Of a stretch of DNA of 64,000 bases, positions 20,225-28,592 are shown in pieces (position 1 is the stretch's first letter; the number at the start of each line of letters is the position of its first letter). This DNA is from CAWAMR01 sp963783095. Its GTDB lineage: Bacteria; Planctomycetota; Planctomycetia; Gemmatales; Gemmataceae. A program made the translations under genes and the position numbers. The notes beneath the pieces are model-generated. The model ran no database searches and was not told the DNA's origin. It saw only the letters and a list, made by a program, of their open reading frames with translations. The stretch lies in the NCBI GenBank assembly GCA_963783095.1, contig CAWAMR010000015.1, forward strand, positions 62,001 to 126,000. The letters are read 5' to 3'.

Positions 20225-20351
20225 GAAGAATGAATTTTTAGGGTTGAATTCTTCTCCGGTGGTGGTAAGCTCAAATCACATCTTAATTCTTGACTCCCTC
20301 TCAACTCACTTCCATTCCCAGCCTGTCGTCGTCATTTGATTGGATTGAAAT

Positions 20352-21499
20352 ATGCGACCGACTCTGCTGCTCATAACGGTACTTTCTTTGATGCCGAATT
20401 CTCAAAAGGCGGCAACAGGTCAGGCAACGCCTGCCACTGCTGCCAAAGCGCGGAAGAATCCGTAAAAACCCTGGTCGCCGATTTGAAAATTACGGAGTTT
20501 GACGTCAAGCAAGGGGGAATCGCCGACAAAGGTCCGGACATGTCCAAGAAGTTTGAACCTCGGTCGGCACCCGAAGCAGCCATTCGTTACGAGTCAATGA
20601 ATCATCTTGTAATCAGTGGTGCAATGTTTCACTATGAGGACAATCATCCATTGTATCGAATCCCGAGGGGCTTTCCTTACAAGCAAGGGATGGCTTCTGT
20701 TTACAATGGAAAAGTCAGCATACAGTTTTTTCCGAGAGGTCTAGGGACCGATGACCAGGCCAGCGGCTGGAATTTGGAGAAGCCATCGGACTCATTTGTT
20801 CATTCGCCTCAACTTACTCCACTGACCATCACTTTCCGAGGAATGGATCCGACCATTCAACCCTTCGATTTGAATGTTCTCAAAAGGACAGGTCAGTCGA
20901 TTTCCATTGAGGGAGCTCCGTGCGACGAGTATCTGATTCAAGACAATGAGACCCATTCCGTTCATTTGTGGATCGATCCCCAAAAGAATTTCATTACCCG
21001 CCGAATTAGCTTCGTGAAAAGTGGGAAGGTTTGGCGTGAGACGGACATCGACTATCGCAAGAACGCTACGATGAGTTGGATTCCCTCATCGTGGACGATT
21101 TCGTTTTTCAACGATCAAGGGCAGACGACGCAATCCTGGATGGTAACGATTGAGAGCATTCGGTTCAACGAAATGGTTGCGGATCGCTTATTCGACGTTG
21201 AATTTCCCGAGGGCTGCCGCGTTTACGATCAGCGGACGGGAAAATACTATCGAGTATTGTCGGATGGTAACATGAAGGAAATCGGACGAAATGGCGAGGA
21301 TCTCCCCGACCGCATTCCTCGACCAAGTGACTCGTGGTACCGAAGGAATAAGATAACATTGATCGGTTGCATCAGTTCCGCCTTTGTCATTTTCTACCTC
21401 CTTCGGCGAAACCGTCGCAGGTTCCGCCATCTCCCACATCAAATCCCAAACAAAGACCGACCCAGTCTTTGTTTGGGACTCAGGTTTGATAGCTTGTAA
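20352..21499 (+). CDS. Secreted hypothetical protein with C-terminal membrane anchor, one frameshift
   Basis: An ATG at 20352 gives a signal peptide (MRPTLLLITVLSLMPNSQKA). That frame slips near 20450 into the long frame that runs to 21499. The body is beta-rich (VYNGKVSIQFFPRGLG, GQSISIEGAPCDEYLI, HLWIDPQKNFITRRISFVKS) and resembles planctomycete proteins with an outer-membrane-lipoprotein-carrier-like fold. A hydrophobic stretch (ITLIGCISSAFVIFYLL) then a basic tail closes the protein, as in anchored proteins. No enzymatic motif is seen. The last bases contain a short palindrome around AAAGACCGACCCAGTCTTT. Confidence 0.65.
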
Positions 21500-21537
21500 A
21501 GTATGATGTCGAATTTCCCCAAAGGGGGTGCTGTTCA

Positions 21538-23020
21538 TGAAATTCGCCTGCTATCTATTGGTGCTGGCGAGCGCAGCGCATTTGAAAACAACTTATTCGC
21601 TCAACCCCGGGAAGCACTTGCGCTGCAAACGGCCATGCACCGTCTCATCGACGACGCCGAGCCGAGTATTGCCTGCATCCTGGTTTCCCGCAGCGAACGC
21701 TATCGCGAGTTCCGCGCTGCTCCCTCCGCCGATACGCCCGGCAAACTGGGCGGCTTCGATGCCCGGCCCCATCTGCTGCCGTTTCTCGAGCAGAATAAAC
21801 TCGCGTTGATCAAACGGCTCGATCTGTCGGCCCCGGAGACGATTCCCGAAGCCTACGGAAGCGGCGTAGTGCTCGACGCCGAGCTGGGGCTTGTCCTTAC
21901 GATGTTTCATGTCGTTCAGAATGCAACCAAGATCTATGTTCGTCTGCCCGATCAGGCCGGCAGTTACGCCGACATCTACGCTGCCGACGGCCGAAGCGAC
22001 CTGGCAGTATTGAAGCTGATCCATCCGCCCAGGGCCTCAAAGCAATCCGGCTCGGCAAGGGCGGTAAAGTTCGGAAGGGCGACTGGGTCGTGTCGATGGC
22101 GAATCCGTTCTCGGCCGGTTTCCGCGACGGCTCCCCGAGCGCTTCGTGGGGAATTCTCAGCAATGTTCGCCGGCGTTCCCTCGGCAGCAACAGCGAACTG
22201 GAACGTACCAAGATGCTTCACCAATATGGAACACTGCTTCAGACCGACGCCCGGCTCAATCTCGGTTGCAGCGGTGGGGCTTTATTGAATCTCGAGGGCG
22301 AGATGATCGGCCTGACCACCGCGACCGCAGCACTGACGGAGAGAAACCGCAGGCGGTTATGCCGTGCCGATGGACCCGCCCATGCGCCGAATTATCGAAA
22401 TCCTCAGGCGCGGCGAGGAAGTCGAGTACGGGTTCCTCGGCATTACGGTCAATCCGGTGGAAATCGTCGATCCTCGAGGTGTGGTGATCGAGGGAGTGGC
22501 CGACGAGACACCCGCTGCGCGGGCGGGGCTGCAAAGGGGTCAGGTTCTCCGTTCGATCAATGGCAATCGCATCCGGGATCTGGACGATATGTTCCTGCAA
22601 ATCGCCATCGCCCTGGCCGGCTCCAATACCGTGGTGGAAGTCGAAACGCCCAGCGGAGCCTTGCGGAAGATTACCATTCCGCTGGCGCGATTCAGCAATC
22701 CCTTTCCGAGCATCGCTGCCAATCGACCGAAACCGATTTATGGACTGCGCGTCGATTACAAGAGTGTTCTGAAGTCCGATTTGCCGATCCCAGCGGGAGT
22801 TTCGATCCGCGAACTGGAGCCTAACACCATCGCCGAACGCAAACTCAAAGATCTGCTTGAAAAAGCGAAAATCATCATCGTGAGTGTCAACGGCAAGGCC
22901 GTATCGACTCCTCGGGACTTCTACCGCGAAGCCGAAAATGCCAAGGGGCCGATCGAATTGAAACTGGTCGAAGTGACGCGCAATCCGCAATCGACGGCAA
23001 GAACGGTGACGTTACCGTAG
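21538..23020 (+). CDS. HtrA/DegP-like secreted serine protease with PDZ domains, frameshifted
   Basis: The ATG at 21538 lies behind AAGGGGG and encodes a signal peptide (MKFACYLLVLASAAH). The trypsin-like domain carries the triad: His in LVLTMFHVVQNA, Asp in DGRSDLAVLKL and Ser in LGCSGGALLNLEGEMIGL. A PDZ domain follows (YGFLGITVNPVEIVDPRGVV, AARAGLQRGQVLRSINGN), then a second PDZ-like module (GVSIRELEPNTIAERKL, KAKIIIVSVNGKAVSTPRDF). Slips occur near 21590, 22030 and 22345. Family role: degradation or folding control of exported proteins. The His is in TMFHVV rather than the common TNxHV, and the Ser motif is GCSGG where GNSGG is usual. Confidence 0.82.
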
Positions 23021-23160
23021 GCATTAAACCTCGTTCAGATTGAAAACCGGATTTCAGACAATTGACACAATCTTCGCTTCAGAAAGCACTTATGCCAAGA
23101 CCGTGGGTGAAAGAAAAACTCGGCTACCAATTCCAAACAAAGTCTAAGATCCCGATTGGG

Positions 23161-23485
23161 ATTCTCACCGCGTAGCGGTCGGCCGACGGTAGCCGGGCGT
23201 TTTAACGCCCGGATTGGACACGCAGGCTTAATGCGTCGCGTAGCGACGCTTGAGCAGTCATCCCCAAACGTAACGCTCGTCGTACTCGATTTGGTGCTTC
23301 TCCAAAAGCATTCTGCTGAAAATAAAGTGGTAGTGCAAGCTCGTGTATGTGTTGGCCATCGTGACGTCTCCGGTCGTAAGAGTCCCGTCTCAAGCGTCGC
23401 TAACGCGACGCATAAACCCGCGTGCGGCCCGAATCCGGGCGTTGAAACGCCCGTCTACCATCGAATACCGCTACGCGGTGGAAGG
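23161..23485. mobile_element. Miniature IS200/IS605-type element (MITE) with about 95-base terminal inverted repeats
   Basis: Left arm 23161-23254 and right arm 23388-23483 are imperfect reverse complements along their whole length; shared blocks include CCGCGTAGCGGT, CGGGCGTTTTAACGCCCG and GCGTCGCGTAGCGACGCTT. Each arm folds on itself as well, as expected for IS200/IS605 ends. Between them is only a 33-codon relic of a Y1 transposase. Length is about 325 bases. It is a non-autonomous derivative that would need a transposase in trans. Confidence 0.75.
23258..23359 (-). pseudogene. Internally deleted IS200-like transposase (33 codons)
   Basis: The complement from 23359 reads MANTYTSLHYHFIFS followed at once by RMLLEKHQIEYDERYVWG and a stop. 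The first part matches the start of IS200-like Y1 transposases and the second part matches their C-terminal end, which normally lie about 110-130 residues apart. The internal deletion keeps the start and stop in frame. The HUH and Tyr catalytic region is gone, so it cannot be active. Confidence 0.7.
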
Positions 23486-23832
23486 GTACACTGACCCCGT
23501 TTAGATTGAATACCAGATTTCAGGCAAGTGACACAATTCTCGCTCCGGAAGGCGCAGATGCGAGAAACGGTTTTTTGGTGTAATAAGAATCCGGTTTTCA
23601 ATCTGAACGGGGTTTAGGCATTAGGCATTGGTCGCGATTGGAGCGATTTGGCGGCAATAGGCCCAATACCGAATGCCTCCAACTTGGAACTAACAAGTCT
23701 GCCTCAAAATTTCGGCCGAAGTAAGACCTCCATGTCCGTATCGAATGATCCGGATCTCACTACCTCCAAATGCGACTCTATACTGCTAATGTCGAAAATC
23801 TTTGCGCCGTACAAAGATTTCGGGCGATTTCT

Positions 23833-23983
23833 CGCCGAAGGCGAGCGTCGGGGCGTTAGCCCGACGTGGGCTCCACCCACTGTTGCTTGGATTTAATTCA
23901 AGCGGCGAATGTCCGGAGCAAAGATGAGCGGTTCGACAGATGCAGTCCACGTCGGGCTAACGCCCCGACGCTCGCCTTCGGCG
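23833..23983. repeat. 37-base perfect inverted repeat
   Basis: Arms at 23833-23869 and 23947-23983 are perfect reverse complements (core GTCGGGCTAACGCCCCGAC). Each arm also contains the inner palindrome CGCCGAAGGCG and GTCGGGGCGTTAGCCCGAC. The loop of 77 bases has no clear reading frame. It belongs to the same class of structured ends as the miniature element upstream. No gene lies between 23620 and 24086. Confidence 0.85.
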
Positions 23984-24086
23984 AACCTTTGCATCCTTTG
24001 GTTGCGGCTACGCCGCGCTGTGCTTCGGTCGTGGTGTAAGAACCTTCTCACGCTACATTTGATCTTCACCTTGATGCGAGATAATT

Positions 24087-24527
24087 GTGATCCAGATCGA
24101 ACATCAGCACGATGCAACGCTGACGCGATTACTCACGGAAGTAGTTTTCACCGATAACCCTCCCGAGGCCGGCTACGAGTCTGCGCCGCCGACCGGACGC
24201 GATTGGGCAATCCGCTTTTTGCCGCTGGGCGCGGAACTGCGAAGACTGGGTTACATGAGCCAACTGCGTCAGATCACGATTACCGATCCGATGGATCCGA
24301 TCGCCCTGCGCTCTCTCTGGCTGGCCTGTCAGGCGAGTATTGAAGGGGCCGGGTCCAATCAGATGGTTCAACTCGTCCATGTTCTGACATCGATCCTCGA
24401 CGGCCAGGGCGATGAGATGCAACGGTTCCGGTCTTCCGTTCAGAAGATCCTCCAATGGATTTCTGAGCATCGCTTGCAGAACCATTCGATATCCTCCTCC
24501 TTCCGCCCTGAGAAGAATTACCGATAA
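24087..24527 (+). CDS. Hypothetical protein
   Basis: A GTG start at 24087 opens a clean 146-residue frame. Blocks include MIQIEHQHDATLTRLLTEVV, DWAIRFLPLGAELRRLGYM and LACQASIEGAGSNQMVQLVH. There is no signal peptide, membrane helix or recognised motif, and it appears mainly alpha-helical. Its 3' end overlaps the end of the cupin gene on the other strand by 10 bases, so the two converge. I do not recognise the family. Confidence 0.6.
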   Translation: MIQIEHQHDATLTRLLTEVVFTDNPPEAGYESAPPTGRDWAIRFLPLGAELRRLGYMSQLRQITITDPMDPIALRSLWLACQASIEGAGSNQMVQLVHVLTSILDGQGDEMQRFRSSVQKILQWISEHRLQNHSISSSFRPEKNYR

Positions 24528-24847
24528 TCATCTCGAATCGGGTAGAAAATGTCGATGGCTTTGGCCTGCCCGCCCAGCGAGACGACTTTGTGAGGCACAT
24601 TACCCGGCATCCAATAGACATCGCCGGCCTGCAATTCTTTTTCTTCGTCGCCGATGTAGAAAATCGCCCGGCCCGAGACCAGCATGCCCATCTGCTCATT
24701 GGGATGCTGATGCCACTCCACGACGCCATTGGCTGGAATATCGACCACGGAAATCTGCACATGATCGCCGGCATAAGTGGTGATGGCGATGTTGCCAAAA
24801 ATGATGTGATGCCCGCATTCATCGGGCGAAGGGAAAAATCGGCTCAT
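24518..24847 (-). CDS. Cupin-domain protein
   Basis: 109 residues from the start MSRFFPSPDECGHHIIFGN. It is a single small cupin barrel: motif 1 is read in VEWHQHPNEQMGMLVSGRAI (His, His, Glu of the metal site, and the following Gly), and motif 2 in LQAGDVYWMPGNVPHKVVSL (P and His). With both metal-binding motifs intact it can bind a metal, but small cupins have many roles (sugar isomerisation, dioxygenation, regulation), so the reaction is not assignable. A perfect hairpin lies just upstream. Confidence 0.85.
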   Translation of the reverse strand: MSRFFPSPDECGHHIIFGNIAITTYAGDHVQISVVDIPANGVVEWHQHPNEQMGMLVSGRAIFYIGDEEKELQAGDVYWMPGNVPHKVVSLGGQAKAIDIFYPIRDDYR

Positions 24848-24894
24848 GAGCACCCCCGCGATACGGCCCACATATCCAGAGGCCGGCATTTTAT

Positions 24895-24949
24895 CGTAGC
24901 AAAACCGTCTCGGTTTTGTTAATGGCATAACCGAGACGGTTATGCTACG
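24895..24949. repeat. Hairpin of paired AACCGTCTCGG / CCGAGACGGTT units
   Basis: CGTAGCAAAACCGTCTCGG pairs with CCGAGACGGTTATGCTACG across a loop that repeats the same words. It begins about 50 bases upstream of the cupin start, so it may sit in its leader RNA. No T-run follows in either direction. Confidence 0.7.
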
Positions 24950-25124
24950 GCCCAGCGTCGCTTAAAAACTTGCCAAATGGACAAATACTCATTGCGATCG
25001 GCAACTTGTGTCTACCTACTGGATCGGCGCTTGCGTCTTTGTAACGAGTTTGCAACGGAATTGTAACAGAAAATGGCCTCTGGCCAGAAACCACGCGCCT
25101 CAAGTAAGAATCTGTCAACAAGAA

Positions 25125-25152
25125 GACCCCGGCGGCCAGTACCACCGGGGTC
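25125..25152 (-). terminator. Probable terminator hairpin of the DUF11-type gene
   Basis: GACCCCGG (25125-25132) pairs with CCGGGGTC (25145-25152) in a GC-rich stem. On the minus strand the stem is followed by TTCTTGTTG. It lies 14 bases beyond the stop of the DUF11-type gene. Confidence 0.6.
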
Positions 25153-25165
25153 ATTCTATACCTGC

Positions 25166-26596
25166 TTATCTGATCCTTGCCTTGAAAGAGACAACTCCGC
25201 TCTCGCCGGGCAATATTTTTCCATCGATGGCCCATTTCAGGTGTAATCAGCCGGCTTCATTGGTCGTTGCAATGAAGGTCGCGGGCCGAGACGATTTCTG
25301 TGTCCCCGGTATATATTCCAGTCGGCCAGTCAAACTGTCGTTGATGATCACTTCAGTCATGTCGTGGGGTGTTGGATTGTGGAAGCGCAGGAAGAATGTC
25401 ACTTCCTCGCCGATTCGTTGCGGGTTCGGCGGGTCCATTCGTTTCTGCAAGATCAGATTGCAGCCTGGATAGGCTGTGATCTCTTCGACTTCACGCACCT
25501 CGGCGACAGACTTGGTTCCATTGACCTTGTAGATTCCCATCGGTTTGCCGACGAGAGTGGTCTTCACAGCCAAAGTGAGTTCCGCCTGCATCCCGCTGGG
25601 CTTCATCGTTCCGGAATTCATGGCGAACTGTTCGGTTTGTTTGACCGTTTTGCTGGGGACTTTTTGGGCCACCAACGAATTTCGTTCTATTTTGGTATTC
25701 GCCCCTAGACTGCGAACACCAAGATACCCATTCGGTGCTGATTCTGATTTCAGTGCGGCGAAACGCGGAATGCAAATGCAGACGCGATTGGAGGTCGCAA
25801 TTTTCCTGCCCTTGATGGTCGTGAACTCGATCGCAGTATCCGAAGCATCAATCCCGTAGGGTTTGCCGCCATCGCCGATGCCGAGCGGCGCTTCTGGTCG
25901 CCGCCGTCATGAAAACACTCTTCCTCCGGAATCTTCGGGCCGAGCAGCGGATCGTATAGAGGGATGTTGCCGTAGGGTAGGCATGGCGGTAAAGCAGGCA
26001 CGGGCATCCTTTTCGCTGAGGCGAAAAGGATCGTTCCCGGCACATTCCCTTCGCGCCAGTTCCTCCGGCATGAATCCCCGTTCGCCGGGCGCAAGATGAG
26101 TACGAGCCGGCCCTTCTGGCGGGCCTCCTTGATCGCTTCTTCTTCCGAAGCAGCGCGAATCTCGAACGGCTCGCCAGGCTGCGTCGGCGCAGTGTTGGCC
26201 TGCTGTGGATCTTCGAGATAGTAGACCTTGGAGATAAACCGTCCCTCGAAGATGCTGATGATGTCGTCTTCGGTCAGCGTCACGGGAACCGGATGTTTGG
26301 TCACGTCAAGTTGATCGCGAATCATCAAGCTGCCGCGAACCTCGATCGACGGATAAATCGGCGTGTTGGGATGTTCGGGAAGATTTCCGAGTTCCAGGCG
26401 ATAGCAATAGCCCGCGCAGCCCGACCGGGATATCGCCGGTCACGGCGGCCTTGGTTCCCGGATACCAGGTTGTCGTGACCCCTTTCGGAGCGACCATCTT
26501 CACAAATAAGAACGGCGAAGAGACCGGCATCGGAGGTGCGGGCGGAACGGCCGCCGGAGCCATAGCCATCGTCAGCGCGAAGATTCCAGCATTCAT
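25166..26596 (-). CDS. Secreted planctomycete protein with C-terminal DUF11-type domain, frameshifted
   Basis: The start MNAGIFALTMAMAPAAVPPA is a signal peptide. Reading through slips near 26400, 26100, 25940, 25700 and 25240 gives VKMVAPKGVTTTWYPGTKAA, PVTLTEDDIISIFEGRFISK, EEEAIKEARQKGRLVLILR and a DUF11-like bacterial-Ig C-terminus (CNLILQKRMDPPNPQRIGEE, FFLRFHNPTPHDMTEVIIND). The last slip is supported by the sensible tail LKWAIDGKILPGESGVVSFK, which ends at 25166. The first half parallels the neighbouring lipoprotein at 26702 domain by domain, so the two are tandem paralogues in a probable operon. DUF11 domains occur in surface and cell-wall proteins; the exact role is unknown. Confidence 0.65.
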
Positions 26597-26606
26597 GGGT
26601 CATCCT

Positions 26607-26696
26607 CAGTGTTCAGTGTTCAGTGTTCAGTGTTCAGCAATGAACCTTCATGTTCTGATGTTGAAACTGATTTATTTGACTGAACACTGAACACTA
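26607..26696. repeat. Word-repeat inverted pair (CAGTGTT units)
   Basis: Four exact tandem copies of CAGTGTT at 26607-26634 face an inverted arm with two copies (CTGAACACTGAACACT) at 26680-26695. The first arm ends 10 bases before the start codon of the DUF11-type gene, so the hairpin would lie in its leader; the other arm ends 6 bases from the stop of the upstream lipoprotein gene. Confidence 0.85.
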
Positions 26697-26701
26697 TCTT
26701 G

Positions 26702-27841
26702 TTATTGCAACACCGGCAAACTCAGAGGCCGACCGAACGCGTCGGCTTTCGGCGGCTCCTTCGAGCCTGGCGCGGGATTGAGTCTCGGCTGCGGCAAGAT
26801 CGGTGCACCATTCGGTCCCATAGGACGAGCTGGCGCTCGCGGAACCATCATGTATGGATTCGGAGCATCCATCGCCGGAGTGTTGTGGTCCTCGAGGTTG
26901 ATATTACCCATGCGGATAATCAACAGAATCGTGCCCCGTTTCTGGGCCTCAATGATCGGGTCTTGGCCCGGCTCAAGACGGCTCGAAACCAGTTCGTTCG
27001 GCCCGGCAACCACGGCAAAATCCTGATAGGCGGGATCGGGAAGATAGATCACCTTCACCAGGAAATTCCCCGCGCCTACCTGTTCGAGATCGTCATCCGA
27101 GAACGAGACCGGAACCGAGCTATGCGCCAGGAAGGTCGCGGTCTTCTGGGTCGCCGGCACAACTTCCAGAGTCGGATACAGCGGGCCGAGGTCCGGCTTG
27201 TTCGGGATCTGGCTCAGCTTCAGGCGATAGATACCACCTTGCAGGAAGTTGTAGCGAGCCTTGGTCGTCAACGGGGTGTCGTTCCAGCCGTGCGGGCCGT
27301 ACCAGGTGACTTTCATGCCTTCCGGATCCTGGAATCGAACCGAAGTTCGGGCATTCAGAGGCATCATCGGAGCGGGACGCGGCAATGCACCTATTGCTGC
27401 CACCGCGCCGGCCGGTCCCATTCCAGGAACGGGAACAATGCCGCCACCCTGACGATATTGCGGAATCGGCGGCGGACCGGGGGGCATCGGAGGACCACCA
27501 CCGAGAACTTGTCTGATCCCTGAGCCGGCACCGCTGTTCTGGATCATGTCAGCCCGCATCAAGTCGGCTGGAACGATGTTGTTGCCCGCAACATAACCGG
27601 CGCTGTAGACTCCGGCCTGACCCGGCATGGCACCGCGCGGCGTGTAGGCCTGGATCGGCTCACCCGATGGTCCGACATACTGGGACGCATCTTTGTATTG
27701 AGTCGCCTGGCCGAACGGCACAGGCTTCTGACTGGTTTGTATTCCCTGTGGGGGCGGAATCTGGGTTTGCGGGCGAGGCTGCGTTTGCATGCAGCCGCCG
27801 AGACCGGCCAGCAGCACCCATACGCCTAAAGTTGGTTTCAT
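26702..27841 (-). CDS. Planctomycete secreted lipoprotein, paralogue of the next gene
   Basis: The chosen start MKPTLGVWVLLAGLGGCMQT gives a clear lipobox (LAGLGGC), so the mature protein would be lipid-anchored. It is 379 residues, with a Pro/Gly/Gln-rich low-complexity N-terminal half and then a folded half. The folded half mirrors the downstream gene: GMKVTWYGPHGWNDTPLTTK, YRLKLSQIPNKPDLGPLYPT, PVSFSDDDLEQVGAGNFLVK and QKRGTILLIIRMGNI, matching TWYPGTKAAVTG, EDDIISIFEGRF and RQKGRLVLILR. There is no enzyme motif. The unbroken frame makes it the better copy for structure prediction. The function is unknown; a surface-structural role is inference. Confidence 0.8.
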   Translation of the reverse strand: MKPTLGVWVLLAGLGGCMQTQPRPQTQIPPPQGIQTSQKPVPFGQATQYKDASQYVGPSGEPIQAYTPRGAMPGQAGVYSAGYVAGNNIVPADLMRADMIQNSGAGSGIRQVLGGGPPMPPGPPPIPQYRQGGGIVPVPGMGPAGAVAAIGALPRPAPMMPLNARTSVRFQDPEGMKVTWYGPHGWNDTPLTTKARYNFLQGGIYRLKLSQIPNKPDLGPLYPTLEVVPATQKTATFLAHSSVPVSFSDDDLEQVGAGNFLVKVIYLPDPAYQDFAVVAGPNELVSSRLEPGQDPIIEAQKRGTILLIIRMGNINLEDHNTPAMDAPNPYMMVPRAPARPMGPNGAPILPQPRLNPAPGSKEPPKADAFGRPLSLPVLQ

Positions 27842-28176
27842 GGTTTCTTTCTCCGGTCTGCTCGTGGCTTGGAAGCCGGTCATGTCACGATCCGTAGCAA
27901 CACGGACGATGATCCGTGGACTCAGGAATATCTTCGGCGACCCAAGCGACCCAACTTTGAGGAAAAACCGGAAAGCTTCACCCATCCCGCAAGTTCGCTA
28001 CTTCTTAGAAAGAAGCTGCAAAGGTGAGGTAAGCCGGAGAAAGTGGAAAAGGCGAAGCGCTGTTCCTTTGGAGTGACGCAGAAGCCCGACAGCTCTAATT
28101 CATCTGTCAATTCGATTACAATTCGGATTGCCATAGGTAGAATGAGAAAGGCAACTCGAACACAAGAGGAACGACG
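27842..28176. other. Gap without a supported gene
   Basis: No reading frame here shows protein-like features. A short minus-strand open stretch (27922-28134) has no support beyond its length. The promoters of the lipoprotein gene (minus) and the VapB-like gene (plus) must lie here; AAAGGCAACTCGAACACAAGAGG at the right end supplies a GAGG ribosome site before 28177. Confidence 0.4.
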
Positions 28177-28416
28177 ATGAATGTGATGCAGATCACCGGC
28201 ACGACCAACAGCGATGGCACCCTAACATTGTCGCTGCCGCTAGGCCAACCCAACACCCGGTTCGAGGTCGCTGTGGTTGCTCAATCCCAGGCGGCGAGCA
28301 GCACGGCCCCGTTGGACTGGCGGGCCGCCGCGGACGCAATTCGGGAAAAGCTGCGGACGACCGGCCGAATGTTTTCCGACAGCAGCGAACTGATCCGCGA
28401 GGACCGGGACCGATGA
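28177..28416 (+). CDS. VapB-type antitoxin-like protein
   Basis: 79 residues starting MNVMQITGTTNSDGTLTLSL, with a beta-rich N-terminus followed by an acidic helix (DWRAAADAIREKLRTTGRMF, DSSELIREDRDR). The layout fits planctomycete antitoxins of PIN-domain toxins, and the stop overlaps the toxin start in ATGA. The N-terminus is not a classic AbrB or RHH fold by eye. Its partner toxin is truncated, so the pair is no longer a full toxin-antitoxin module. Confidence 0.6.
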   Translation: MNVMQITGTTNSDGTLTLSLPLGQPNTRFEVAVVAQSQAASSTAPLDWRAAADAIREKLRTTGRMFSDSSELIREDRDR

Positions 28417-28592
28417 GCGTATTCGTGGTTGATTCCAGCGTTGTCGTCAAGTGGTTTGTCCCTGAAGTCTACAATTCCTCCGATCACACCCGAATCACGA
28501 CTTTCCCGAAATGTGAGCCGGTTTCCAGATGCCGTAGCGCAGCCCCAGCCTCCGCAAAGTCGAAAACCCTATCAATTATCGGTCGAAGCTGA
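28413..28592 (+). pseudogene. Truncated VapC PIN-domain toxin
   Basis: MSVFVVDSSVVVKWFVPE is the typical first strand of PIN toxins with the first catalytic Asp (residue 7). The match ends after about 22 residues (near 28480). The rest of the frame to the stop at 28592 is the antisense of the quinone oxidoreductase end. The other PIN acidic residues are lost, so no RNase activity is expected. The breakpoint is within a few bases of the oxidoreductase stop, which suggests a deletion or recombination joint here. Confidence 0.7.

Larger units (their letters stand above)
23029..23619. repeat. Nested direct and inverted repeats around a miniature element
   Basis: A 57-base stretch at 23029-23085 (start CGTTCAGATTGAAAACCGG) recurs with about 80% identity at 23497-23553 (CGTTTAGATTGAATACCAG). 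Its reverse complement core (CCGGTTTTCAATCTGAACGG) lies at 23591-23610. The miniature IS200-like element lies between the direct copies. This looks like an older inverted-repeat element that a later one entered or duplicated. Confidence 0.65.

Noticed and set aside
26699..27523. 274-codon plus-strand frame opposite the lipoprotein gene
   Set aside because: The minus-strand gene has a lipobox and a paralogue next to it; the plus frame is Arg-rich without motifs.
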